Shown here: positions 1 to 12,162 of the stretch, one piece after another
Numbering within the stretch: position 1 is the stretch's first letter
Layout of the letters: each line of letters begins with the position of its first letter
From: Rhea pennata
Lineage: Eukaryota > Chordata > Aves > Rheiformes > Rheidae
NCBI RefSeq assembly: GCF_028389875.1
Contig: NC_084664.1
Location: forward strand, 63,318,703 to 63,382,702
Direction of reading: 5' to 3'
DNA length: 64,000 nt
The notes under the pieces: generated by a model
Told to the model about the DNA's origin: nothing
The model's input: only the letters and a program-made list of their open reading frames with translations
The model's database searches: none
Translations under genes and position numbers: made by a program

Positions 1-3000
1 TGGAGCATGGAAAGGGGAAGGTGTGCAAAGGCTAACTTTGCATTCGGGTAAAGGCAAATTTAGGTGCTCTGAAGCAGTGTACGAAACTGCTTTTCTCCCT
101 CCCCGTTCCATCCTGTCGCCCCCGCAGGGCTGGCTATGTGGAGAGCGTGGGGGTGCCCTCCCGAGCCTGCCGTGAGCCAAGCTATACCACCTCACTCCCA
201 AGTTTGCTTTCTTCAGCTGGATAACCAACGCAGTGCAGTCTGAAGCTGCTAAGTGTTCCTGAAGATAACTTCATACGTATCCAGGTTTCACAAAGATTTT
301 GCTTGGTCAGGCAGACTTAAAATTCCTCCTCTAACTACAGTTCACATCATTTGTATGTGAACATATTTCTCCATTCCTCCTGTATTAGACCTTTCACTTT
401 GACCTACAATACCTACTGACCTCATAGCGCATCAAGGACAACTTCCCATGATGACCACCTAGCTTCATCTCAGCATCTACCTGCTTTTCTCACCTAATAG
501 GAGTTTCTCTGGTCTCTCCATTAATTCTCACCTTACTATCTCCTTCTCTCCAAAACACAAATCTTTAAAAAATGCACACTCTCCATGAGCTTTGAGTCCT
601 GGCGATTACAAAGCTCTTGTTTTTACGTTCTTCCAGTCACCATGTGTGACTTCTGCTAGCTAAAGTTTCTGCTGCACTAGTCAAGGGTAGATTAACACTC
701 ATTAATTTCACTGAAGCATGCTTTGTGGATTAGGGTAGGTGGACTAGGGAAGGTGAATGCCTTATAAATGTTAGATTAGGATACATCTGAGGCTTTGCTT
801 CTCTTGGATAAGTGATGCTGTGCAGGGAAGATGAAAGCCATGATGTTTGTGCCTGTAGAGTTTCTGAAGAATAGCACTTCACAGGAGCCAGAGTCAGCAC
901 ATAAGCACATGTATGCACTACATCTGTGTGAGTGGGAATATTTTCATATGTGGGAGTGGTTTTTTGTCATTGTTACGTATTGTTACTTGAGGTTACTTTG
1001 CTTTTTAAACATTTCTTGCAAAATGCCTTCTTGCTACTTCCTCATCTTTTAATGGCGACAAAATAAAGTCTAATGGAAGCAGAAGAGACAAAGATGTTGA
1101 GGATGAGAAGCTCTGTTCTTGCCTTAGTTTGTCAGCAGATCTTTCCCTCCAGTTTGAAACTCTTCCCAACTTACTTCTTGACACAGAAGAGTGTCAAGAA
1201 AGTCTGTTACCAACAGGTGTTTAGCAGATTCCTCATCTTCTCTATCACATAACCAGTAAAAGACACAGAGCACTACATATAGAGGAAGCATGGGTTACAC
1301 ATACATGTGGAACTTGAGAAATAGATTTAGCATGCCTTTTTTTGATAATTTTCTGATAAAACTTAGCTTTACTGGTGCTCAGGTGGACATCAAGCAGCCA
1401 GGTGGTTAACAGCCCTTTGTCAGACAGACAACTTGGTTTTACTACAAAATGTCCTAGTGAGTAGCACAACAAGGAAAATAAGTATGAACTAAATCAGACC
1501 CTTGGAGTGGTTACAGATCCCCTTTCTGTTTAAACCCTCAGAAACATACATAAAGAGCACCTAGCTTCCTGTGTGTGAGTAGATTGCAGTGGTATTACTT
1601 ACATGCTGTCCATCTTTACTGGTGCATTAGAGGCTTCCCATAGATAACTAACTGGAAGTTGCTGGGATTCTGCAAGAACACTTTTTGAACCTAGAGAAGA
1701 AGGATTTTGTTATGTTATGTTGTTCACTTGCTTGTGTTCCCTACAGTTTGGCACAGATGTCATTGCAGGTCTGGAAAATGATCTGTTCTGTGATGCAGTG
1801 AGCACAGTTCTGTGTCCCTTCTTCATGAGGACATTGCAGATGATGGGTGGAGGGTGGAGCTCCTCACACTAGTTGTCCCATAGGAGATAGCTTATCTGAG
1901 GACGCCTGTGTTTCTGGAATAACATACATTTGATTGAAAGCCAAAATTAGAGTAGGGAAGAAATTGGCTGCCCAGGGCTGATTGGTGTTTGGAGTCAAAG
2001 GAGGGGCAGCATTGACCTCATGGGGGTGATCACTCTTATCCTCCATGCCCAGTCTGCTGCTCCTACAGATGTGCCCCAGTGGTTTTTGCTATTACTCTTC
2101 TTTCTGTTATTTTTTGTTTCTCTTTAAAAATCCAACTGAGAGCTTCTCACTAAAAGCCTTCGTTTTTATCTGTTGCCTCCTCTTTGCCATATTGCAGCCT
2201 GTGGTAAAGAATTCAGCACTCTCAAGAAAAGTGATAAGGTCCCTCTACCAAATGGCTAGGCTTCCTCACTGGCCTCAAACACTTGCTGCCGTCTGTATTA
2301 GTGGTCCCACTGTTTTGGGACACAGGGAATTCTGGATCTTTTTTTTAATGGAGATCATAGGTATCAATTTGTTCAATGTGTGCTGGAACACCTATAGCCC
2401 ATGTTATTTACTAATTTGTGAGGTTTTTTTGTCTGTATGAATTAAGTTACACTTTAGGCTCTAGCTTATCAGGCAGTCCTGACCTGACCTCTAACTTTTA
2501 GCATTTTTCCACATACCACAGATGCTTGATTAACTGGTCAATGCAGTGCTATATATAGAAAGGAGTGTGCAAAATAGTCATTTTTAACAGCACTGGGATA
2601 TATCCCCATTTTCCGTAGTTAAATAACTATAGTCACTAAGGATCAGTTCCAGCTATGCTGTGTGGTGTCTTTTGAATTTTTCTGAAGGAGGACTGAAAAC
2701 ATTGCATAACTCATTACAGTTGCTCTGCCCAGACCTTCTGCTGACATTTTTCACAGCTACACGATTCTTCCTGTAGCTTCAGAAGCTCATACAGGAACAA
2801 TATTATTAATGGAAACATATGTTAAAGAACTGGTCTTTGTTGTTGTCAAGACCAGCCAGTGAATACTGAGTCCTTAAATATACTCTGTGGACAGACAATT
2901 TATCTTCTACTTCAGGTGCAGTGCTGCTCCTGTTGTGAGAACAGATCTGGTGCCACAGTAAATGGCTTGTGATATAAAGGGAAAAGGGGACAGGTTTGGA

Positions 3001-6000
3001 TCTCAGGTCACAGCTAGTGCAAAGGTTTAGTGCACTGAAACAAAGCAGAATAGCTGTTATTATGTCTTATAATAGAAATAACAGGCAGAATTGCTGGAAA
3101 TATTCTATCTTATACAGATTTTGCACCTTTACAAGCAGGAAGAGATCCTGGCTGCTTTTGTTGACACAAGTCTTGGCTTGTTGCGGTGGTTTATGTTGGT
3201 CTAATAGGCATTTTTCATCTTGTTCTGCCTTTTTTAACAAGATTTTCTATAATTTGCTAGCAAGGATGGTGTTAAAGGTTTTCTCCTCCTCAGCATAACA
3301 TATCTAATGCACTGTTCAAAACAGTTGAATATTGTTGCAGCTTTATCTGTCTACAGCTTGAATGGTATGATGCCTTATTGCAAAACTCTTGTTGGGCTTT
3401 AAAGCTACCATTCAAGCATCAACTAATAGCAGCAGAATACTTCTGACTTGTCTTGGAGTAACAAATGAACCATTCAAACAAAAAATTACATGCACCAAAA
3501 TTATTTGAAACAACTTTAAGAGGCCTTTTCTTTGCCTTTTTCTACTGGCTGCAAAATGTGAGTGAGGCATTGTATGGAGTAATCCCATGGCCAAAAAATA
3601 GATTATCATGTTTATTTTCAAAGAAGCGCTAAAGGACAACTTCTTAGGGGTATTTATATGCCACAAGATGCTTTATATACCTAGCGAGATAAAAGTCATA
3701 AAGGAAACATAGATAGATGTTTAAATCTCATTAAAAAGGCAATTAGGCACCTCTGTAGCTAAAGTGCTCCAGAAAGCCCAGTAGAGATTTATCTTTCTCT
3801 TTTACTCCCTCAGTTCCTTGGAAGGCTAGGTCTTGTGTTTTTATCCTCTTTAACTATCCCAGCTGAGAAGAAAATGACTTGGAAGATGAATTCCTCATTT
3901 CAAATGGGATTTTAGCCCAGGTACTTAAAAATGTGCCAGTGCCAAAGTCACTGAAAAGATTTTACGTCTGGGAGGGAGTCCTGTAAGAGAGGGCAAAATG
4001 GCTCTGAGCTGAGAGCAAGTTACTAACCCTTCACTTGCCTTTTTTTTCCAGGGGACTCTCTTTCTGTCCTTTAAAAGCCACCCTCCAAATCCTGTTTCCC
4101 AAGAAGTCTATTTGGTTTCTCCTTTCTCCCCACTACCGGACTCTCTTACTCATTGCAAAACACCTCCCTTCCCTCTCCCCGTTGCTCAACTCTTTCTAGG
4201 GAAGTATGACTCAATCTCCTCTCTTTCCTTCCTTCCCATGTGTCCCAGCCTGGCTCCCATGTTGGGCTCAGCTATGCTACCCTTCCACAGAAAAAGGTGT
4301 CTGGAATTGGAAACACAGATAAATCATGTTGTCATCCCTTTTTCTTTTGAATGAATTATCAATTTTTTTTCCCCAGGGACTTTTGCATAAGTCACTGCTA
4401 ATCATGTCTTATGTGACATAAATTCTACGTGCTCTGCAGAAAGTCCTGTGTGAAGCTCCCAGCGCACATCAGATAGCACAAGCCATCTGCCCAGTGTCCT
4501 GCTTTTGGATAACTTTTACACAGTATGGCTAGGTAAAAGGGGAGGTGAGGGGAAGAGCTGCTGTCTCAGTGACCCTCTGGATTCCTTACAATAAAAAAGA
4601 ACTCCAATTAAACAACTTCCCTATACAGAAAGGGGAGAGAAACCACTGAATCACACTGGTATATACATATAGAGTAAAATGTAGAGTTTTTTAAGGGTCA
4701 AAAAGTCATCTCCAAAAAAATTTGAGTAAAATAATTAAGTAGTGATGTATTAATGGTGTTAGAAGAACCAACATGAAATTATTACCATGGATCATTGTAG
4801 AGCTAATTAATGTCTATCTGTATGTGTATATAGACATGCATGTGCACAGCAATTATTACTACAAAGACATCATTGAGTAATTGTTTGAGAGACCCGTACA
4901 AATGCCAAGCATATTCTGTGATCAGTGCATCTGAAAAGTCTGCTTTCCAGATATTTGTCACATTATCTGTGCTCCAAGAATGAATGAATTTTTCCCACTA
5001 GAGAAAGAGATGGCCAGGAACCTGCCTGTCACAAAAGAAATAGAAAACACTCTTGACTGCATTTTTTTTTCAGTCTAAGTCAAGTCTCCCAGCAAAACTG
5101 TACAGCCTGCCTTGCCATTTCTCAGTCAACCTTAGTATTTCCACTAGAGCGGCTTCTCTCTCCTGATCCATTGCCTACTTCCATGGAGCTTCTCCCCTGG
5201 TTTCCTTTTGAAAAACACGTTTGCCGAACACGCTCGGTTTGAACACAAGGTGTTTTTGTGTGCTAACTAAACCTGTAAAACCGCTGTGAGAGTTCAGCGT
5301 GCGGCTGGTGGCTTCATCGCCTCTCAGTCCCCACCTTGCAGAGTGAGCTCCGTAGCTGAAGTTAGACCCTTCCATGAGCAGTACAGGCAGTTGTAAGGAT
5401 ACTCTAGGTGCAAGGCCTGGGCTACGAAGGAGTAGCCACACACTGGCTGGTGCCAGGCCAGGTGCATAGCTGCAGAAAGTTTTAATGAAGGTTGACTGGG
5501 TGAGTATATCTCTAGCATTGCCTGTGTCAGGTAATGAACTGCATTACTGTGCCCCGTGGCATGTTAATTTGGACTCGGTGACTCCTAATAACCGCCGTAG
5601 AGTGTATCTGTGCAGCTACTTTTGTCTAGATGCATCGTGAGGACAAGCCGCAGAAATGCAAACAAAAAAATACGCCGATATACACAGTAATGTATATGTA
5701 ATCTATCTCCCTCCCTTTCCATTACATAAGACCAGCAGGCGTGAGAAGAAGAAGAAGAAAAAAAAGCAAATTCAATTTTTATAACCATGGTGACCAGAAA
5801 CTAGTATATACAAAGAGAAGATCTCTAGAATACACAGATAGCAAGCTGGCCAAAAGCAAGCGTTCAGAGGAGGCTGGCACCAGGGGCCTGGCAAAGTCTG
5901 AGTTAGGTGCTCTGCTCCTGCTGTCCCTCGCCAGGAGCTTTAGCAAAAGTTCCCGTCAGCGCCATAGGAGTTTACCTGCAAGCAAGGGGAATACCCAAGA

Positions 6001-6273
6001 AAAATTACACCTTAACAAAACCTGGTAAAACTTGTTGGCTGCTTTGGAAAAGCGGCATCTTTACAGACGGGAATCGTTCGGTCGGCTGGTTAGAGTTCCC
6101 CTCCGAGCCGTCCTCCCGCGAGTCGCGCTTCGTCCCAAGCCTCTTGGGTTACGTCTGTGATGGTAGTTCTGCCTTGCTCTTGGGTCTGTCTCTCATAGCG
6201 ATAATGCCATCTTCTTTTACGCTTACTGTAGCAGTGCCACAAACCAGCATCCTGTTTGCCTTCTTTATTGCAG
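1..6273 (+). other. IKZF1: IKZF1 intron 3, left part (partial)
   Basis: Non-coding sequence upstream of the 60-bp cassette exon. I looked for the two short N-terminal Ikaros exons (the MDADEGQDMS and PEDLSTTSGG regions) and did not find them, so the window begins inside intron 3. The stretch is AT-rich unique sequence with scattered short homopolymers. The longer open frames on either strand resemble no family I know and look like chance. The last 400 bp before the cassette exon are open in the exon's reading frame. Confidence 0.75.
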
Positions 6274-6333
6274 CTGTATATGGGGCAGAAGGCTTTAGGG
6301 ACTTTCACGCAATAATTCCCAAATCTTTCTCCC
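6274..6333 (+). CDS. IKZF1: IKZF1 60-bp in-frame cassette exon (Ik-H type, 'exon 3B')
   Basis: Sixty bases bounded by an acceptor (TTCTTTATTGCAG) and a strong donor (GTAAGT). In the Ikaros frame, starting in phase 1 like all other internal Ikaros exons, it reads VYGAEGFRDFHAIIPKSFS plus split codons at both ends, which adds 20 residues. From memory, human Ik-H carries an extra 20-residue segment encoded between exons 3 and 4 with almost the same peptide (FRDFHAIIPKSFS). The inserted segment lies N-terminal to zinc finger 1. In human, Ik-H is reported to change DNA-binding behaviour; that function is established knowledge for human only and is inferred here. Length, phase and splice sites are seen directly; the identity depends on my recall of the human peptide. 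The exon lies inside a 201-codon open frame (5907-6512) that otherwise resembles nothing. Confidence 0.82.
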
Positions 6334-8445
6334 GTAAGTATACTGCAAACTCAGCTCACTACAGAGCATTTCCATCTAGTTCCTATTTTGTGGTCTTTTT
6401 TCCATCGTTTCAGTTCTCAGTAATTTACATTTGTGTGCATACGCTACCGACGGACGTGAGTAGTCTTAATCTTTTTTGGTTTGTTCACATGTATTTTGTT
6501 TTCACAGAGTAAGTCTATTTCAAAAGCCACTTTCTCCAAATTTCCTTGCAGGCGAGGGGTCTGTAATCTCTTTAAATATGTTTACATACAAATTCTTAGT
6601 CTTATAATTAAGAGAACAAATTTAGTGTACGATTTATGAAAAACTGTCCTGTAATCAAGCTGAGTACTTCTTTTACTTCTATTCACCGTGGTGAAAACAG
6701 CAGTATGGGGTTATATTCCACTGAATTTGTAGGATACTTTAGACTATTTCTGTTTAGCCATCTTTGGAAAGCATTGTTGAGTCACTGATTTTTTTTTTTT
6801 TTTAATTTTTCTGAACTTCTAAATTATTCCCCTTTTTAGGACAGACATTTTAAAGAAAAGATTGCTATTTATGACATGCACTCACTCTGTTTTAGGTATG
6901 ATTTCTATTAAAAATACAATATTTGAAAAAACATTAAATTCCTAAAATGATAGACTTTATTAAAAGGTGTTCACCCAAGCGGTGTCCAGAAATGTAAATG
7001 CCTTTACTTTCAGCACATTTCCCTGTAGTATTTTGAGTCGTCCTGCTATCAGTCCCACTCGTGCGATCCAGCTGGACCGTCAGGGAGGTTGCAGGGTGTA
7101 ACAGAGAACATGTTGGCAAACATTTCATTTGCAGATAAATGTCAAGATCTTTCGTGCCTTGAGGTATTTATTTCTCATAACTTAATTATGTCATTGCTAC
7201 AACGCCATTTATGAATAGGGCTACCAGAAAATGACTGTTACACGAAAGAAAAAGTCCTTTCTTTATTGGGTGGAACAGATCCCCTGCTTGCTCAGCTAGC
7301 CAGTATGCTTTCTAGGTTGGGAGAGGGGTGAGGGAAGAGGTGTTTCACTGAAAGGAAGGGAACATTTGGGAAAAAAAATTGGAATGGTAATTTTCAGTTT
7401 AACAAAGAACTATTTTCCCACCAAAATCGTGTGATTGGAAAAGAGGGAAGGCAGTATAAAGATGATTTAGTCTACATAAAACATAATCCAGACCTGTGGA
7501 GCGAAGAGGAATGGATAGTGGCATTAACTGACCTGAGCGCTGGCCCTTATCCATAGCCTGTCCAGGTTCAGGCCTTTGCTGCGTTGACATAAGACAAAAT
7601 TTACCTGTCTAGGTGCTATCCCATGCAGTGAGGCTATGCCAACTTTATGCCTGTATTTTACTTACGTTTGCAAGTGATTTTCACCCGTGGGATTATAACA
7701 CAAAGCAGTTCTCCAACAAAGCCAGAGCCGTTGTCCCACTCACCTCCACTGATCTGGCATTTTTTAGCAGTAGCTCATGGCTGCAGAGATCCTCTCCGCT
7801 AACTCAGCCCCCCTAATCCTGCTGTCTTAAAACCACAGCTATCCCTGCTATAATTTTGGTGCTAGCTCTAGCTGCTTCCTCCCAGCCTTCCCCACTCTGG
7901 TTTCTGTATCAGTGTTTGTACTGTTTTCTCTGCTGCTGTCCTTGCTTACCCTATAGACCTGCAAAACAAATATTTGGATTCAGTACAGCCCTCAGTATTT
8001 TCCTGCCAAGTGGAGAATGTTGCATTTTCAATTCATGTTCATCCACTGCCTTTGATGAGTTACTTATTTTCGCACTCACTCGTGTCAGAGAAATGCAAGT
8101 GATGTGGATTCATTGTAAATTTAATTCCAATTAGCCCGAATTGTCAAAATGGACGTTACGAAAGTCTTAAAATGACCTGGGAACAGACTTACGGTGTTAT
8201 TTAGGTGCCCAGCTCCCTTGACGCCTTGTATTTGTCTTACCGATGTTCATTGCTCCAGGTGTTACGAACTCATCACATCATTGCCCGCAGAAATGCAGTC
8301 ATATTTGTTGCTTCTGTTTTTGGGGGGTATATTGTACATTCTGTTTAGAAGTTATCATCATCTCTCTTTTTCGATGTGATTGTTTCTTTGCCACTGGGTT
8401 TGTTGTGCAACAAAACTGAGTGGCATCCTGTATTGTTTTTTGCAG
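6334..8445 (+). other. IKZF1: IKZF1 intron between cassette exon and exon 4
   Basis: Non-coding sequence. It starts with the GTAAGT donor of the cassette exon and ends with the exon 4 acceptor (TATTGTTTTTTGCAG). The reading frame stays open for about 180 bp past the cassette donor. Otherwise it holds only AT-rich unique sequence and short T runs (for example about 6789-6803). No other exon was recognised. Confidence 0.8.
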
Positions 8446-8706
8446 CCGGTAATATTAAAATAGAGACTCAGAGTGATGAAGAGAATGGGCGTGCCTGTGA
8501 AATGAATGGGGAAGAATGTGCGGAGGATTTACGAATGCTTGATACCTCGGGAGAGAAAATGAATGGCTCACACAATGGCCCAGGCAGCAAAGCTATGTCA
8601 GGAGTTGGAGGCATTCGACTTCCTAACGGAAAGCTAAAATGTGATATCTGTGGGATAATTTGCATCGGTCCCAATGTGCTCATGGTTCACAAACGAAGCC
8701 ACACTG
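8446..8706 (+). CDS. IKZF1: IKZF1 (Ikaros) exon 4: acidic linker and zinc finger 1
   Basis: Ikaros is a C2H2 zinc-finger DNA-binding regulator of lymphocyte development that acts in the nucleus, recruiting NuRD-type chromatin complexes. This exon is 261 bp, the size I recall for the mammalian exon. It starts in phase 1 after TTTTTTGCAG and ends ACTG before GTAAGG. It encodes an acidic segment ([20 protein letters not shown]), a serine/glycine-rich stretch, then [10 protein letters not shown] and finger 1 ([21 protein letters not shown]). The Cys and His zinc ligands are all present. The variable part ([13 protein letters not shown]) differs from what I recall of the mammalian protein. Reading on through the donor gives only about ten residues before a stop, so this is a true splice end. 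Skipping this exon would keep the frame and remove finger 1. Confidence 0.97.
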
Positions 8707-10769
8707 GTAAGGCCCGGCATAGTTTTTCCTTTAGTTGACAAGATTTGGCCATGCGTTAGGAGAAGACTTGTTTTCTGTGAGTGTCGCGCATATGTTCCCT
8801 CCTGTACGATGATGCAGCATCTGTGGGCATTTGGAACTGTGTTATTTTGTTATTGTGTTTTGGACTGGATAGGAATTGACATTTCTTCATGATTCATTCG
8901 TGATTGAAATACATCTATTGTGCCAGAAATTAAAAAAAAAAAAAAACCAAGATTCGCCAGCGTAATTAGAAGGCAAGCATAATTTCATTTATTCCAGTCA
9001 AAAGTTATACATTGTGCTGATATCAAATGTTGATGTCAGAAATAGTGTACAGTTTGGTTTGAAACTACATGAAAAATTGAGTTTTACAAAAAAATGACCT
9101 ATGACATTTCTAAGAATTTCTAAAAAAGAAAAAAAAAAGGGAAGAACATAGTTGTGACCAACTTTGCAATGGACACAGTTCTAATGCTTCCAACAGTGCC
9201 ACAAAGTTATTTATGGATTGGTGATTATGAAAGTGATTGGGAAGACATATAAGTGGTTTACAGGTTTAATGGAACTATCCTGTGCAGTTTTAGACAAAAA
9301 AAAATATTAATTCGAATGTTTCATGAAATAAAAGCAAGTGTTGTCACTGGTTGGGTCTGAACTAAAGGGTTTCCATTCGAACTTCAAGAGAGACATGTAA
9401 AGAAGTTGTTCTCCATAGTGACAACATGTCACTATCACAGAGCTGCATATTTCTTGGCTTGATTTTCTAATTCTAAATATCCTCAAAGAGGGGAAAAAGT
9501 GAAGAAGCTGAAACAAAGCAAGAAGTAAAGACCAGAGTGAGTTTCATCTTACCACTAAAAGCTACCTAAAAATTAGGCACCAATGCCAAGCTCTAAGATC
9601 ATCCATAGTCAAAAGGGAACTGAACTGTACTGTGATAGGCTTAAATCCTACCAGGAGGGCTTAAATCCTAGGGTTTCCTGTTATTTTTTATATGAGTCGT
9701 GAAGTTACTTTAAAAATAAATATATAGAGGATCTGACATTTGTGCATGAATACTCAAATGGGAGGGATTTTTAAGATATTTTTAAGGTATGAATGACCTG
9801 TCCAGTGGTCCAGGTTCCCATTGAAATATCCACACTAATGAACAAACAGATGTTTCTTCCTCCCCAGCACCCCCGATTACATTTAAATGATTTCTCCCGA
9901 ACCATCAAGGAGCAAGGTTAATAAAGCATTTTTGGAGTTTACTGTGAGGCCAAGCACAGCAGTAATTGGCAGAGATTCATGAAAAGACCCCCAAGCCTCC
10001 TTCCAGTGATACTGGCTCTCATATTAATCATGGCTGTGCAAGCTCTTGGAGCATGCAAGCTTTTGGCTTGTGGTGATGGTTAGAAAAGCTGTTACCTTTG
10101 CCTGTTTCAAAGCACTCTTCAATTAAATATAATAAATCCTTCTGTCCAAGGAAAAGCAGATACGTATCTTTATTGGAAAAGCCACATCTAGTTCTTAGAA
10201 GAGAGGCTGCAACATACTTCCTAGCTATAATGAGGGTTTTTTGGTTATTGTATACTTTTTTAATTGAATGTTAGGGTGATCCTTTAAAAGCTGATAAAAT
10301 GTATGTGGCAAGTGGCTTGCACAGGAGGCCTTTTTAACAGGCCCATTGCCTTAAAGAGGGTACTATAGTAGTTGACATAAAATGCTGCTGCTTAAAATGC
10401 ACTTCAAAGTGGAAGACTCTGTGCTTGTTTAATGAGGCTGCTGTTTTAATAAAAGCACGTTAAGGAGGTAAGGCAGGAGCTATTGGTTAATTTAGTATAG
10501 CTAAAATACAAAGTCAGTTTGTAATTTGGTAAATATCTGATAAAATGAAAAAAAAAAGAAACAAATAGAATGAGCTTGTCTGTACGTGCACATGCAGGAA
10601 CACACTTGGAAATGGAGAGCTGCTGAACTATCGCCACGCTGGGCCCCATATTGAAAAATTAGAGGCTAAAAGAGAGAGAGAGAAAAAAAAAGGAAAATCT
10701 CAAATCTGTAAATTTGCCCTGAATTGAAGTCTTGCTGTACAGATAGCCAGCGAAAGGCATTTGCATCGC

Positions 10770-11060
10770 TCAGCCCTTCAGGAAAAGGGTCATCGCAAAG
10801 GCCCTGGGGCTCGCGGCCGAGCAGCGCAGGAGCTGCCGGGCAGGCAGCCGCTTTGGGTCCCTAAAGGTCCGCAGGGGCGTCCGCGATCGCCTGGCAGGGG
10901 ATGGACCTGGTTCTCTTGAGCCGGGGGCTGAGCTGGTTGCGGGCAGCACTGCAGACCCCACGCGGTGTCTGGAAGGCCCTGCCGAGCGCCTGCACCTTTG
11001 GAGACCCCTTTTCCCCGGTGCCAGCGTCTCCAGAAGCTCCAGCGGTTTTCTTAATACACA
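10770..11060. other. GC-rich, CpG-containing patch in IKZF1 intron 4
   Basis: The base composition rises sharply against an AT-rich intron, with several CpGs (CTCGCGGCCGAGCAGCGC, GCGTCCGCGATCGCC). Such a patch inside a developmental regulator could be an intragenic promoter or enhancer, but nothing in the sequence proves it. The open frames across it on both strands (up to 100 codons) are best explained by high GC content. Confidence 0.4.
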
Positions 11061-12104
11061 CCTCCAAAACGTTGTGCACGTCAGAGTAATTTTTGAGCGT
11101 GCTAGGTGCGTTTTGGGCAGTTCCTAGTGACACTGTAGGTCCAGGGCATCCACAGGACTTCACAGTAGCAATCCCTTGCCAGTAGGATCCTCTTCTTAAC
11201 CAGAGAATATAATTAAAACTTGCAGTGGAAATACCTAAAGAGCTTCAGTTTGCTCAACAGAGCCACCTCCTTTTGTTTTTAATAAACTGAAGTTGAATCC
11301 CCTGATCCTGCTGTGGGACTTTATAAAGCCTTTGCTTTCCATTGGGTCTCACCCTGAGCCCCGGTGGGGGGCAAAGCTGGTAGCAGGAGCTGTGCTTTTA
11401 CGGGGAGAGACCGGGGAGTAGAGGAGCGGAGCTGGTAGTTTAAATTAAAGGGATGCCATGAGGAAATAGTAGTAACTGCTTTTCCTTTCAGTTGTACAGT
11501 GCAAATTAAAGTAGAAATGGGATATACTATTAGAGTACATTTAACCGACTATACTGAAGCCCATTTCAGTGCATGCCTGATGAAGGAATAAACCTTGTAA
11601 ATGAATTACTTTGCTGCTAATTCATGTAAAACCTGCATATGCAGTGAGGTTTCCTTAAATAAATATTTGATAAGTGAACAAAACTCTGGCACACAAAAAT
11701 GCCAAAATAAAATGACTGTCTGACCTGATAAAAGGCATAATTACATTTAATGAATACACCTGCCAAGTGCAGATATGCAGAGCAGCACCTAATATTTTCT
11801 ACGCCCTTCTGTGTGCAAGCAGCTGTAAAACACTGGCTGTTTTCTAGCACTTTACCTGTTGCTCCCATCTCTGGAGTGCATCCTGCTCAACAGTGTCTGA
11901 CTCCCTTCACTCTCCTGCTCCAAAGCTTCTAGTACTTTAATTTGCTTCAGCCTGCTGTCGCTTTCTTGCTCAGTGTTTAGGGAAAAGGATTTGCAGAGTT
12001 AGCAAAGAGGGAAAAATCCCTCCTGTTTGCTGATGTGACGACCACAGGCTATAGATTCATACTTCACTAGGTTAGTGTGTAGGTTACTGTGCACGTGTCC
12101 GTAT

Positions 12105-12162
12105 GTATAAAAACATATACATGTGTACGTGCGCGCACATATAAATATATATATATATACAC
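12105..12162. repeat. Alternating purine-pyrimidine tract with (AT)n
   Basis: TA/TG/CG alternation (ACATGTGTACGTGCGCGCAC) runs into an (AT)n tract at about 12145-12159. It is a simple repeat within intron 4, prone to length variation and possibly to Z-DNA-like structure. Confidence 0.8.

Noticed and set aside
1-6000. N-terminal IKZF1 exons 2 and 3
   Set aside because: No sequence coding for MDADEGQDMS or PEDLSTTSGG was found; these exons must lie outside the window.
5907-6512. 201-codon ORF as a separate gene
   Set aside because: Only the 60-bp segment 6274-6333 shows a recognisable peptide, and it is bounded by splice sites. The rest has no similarity I know.
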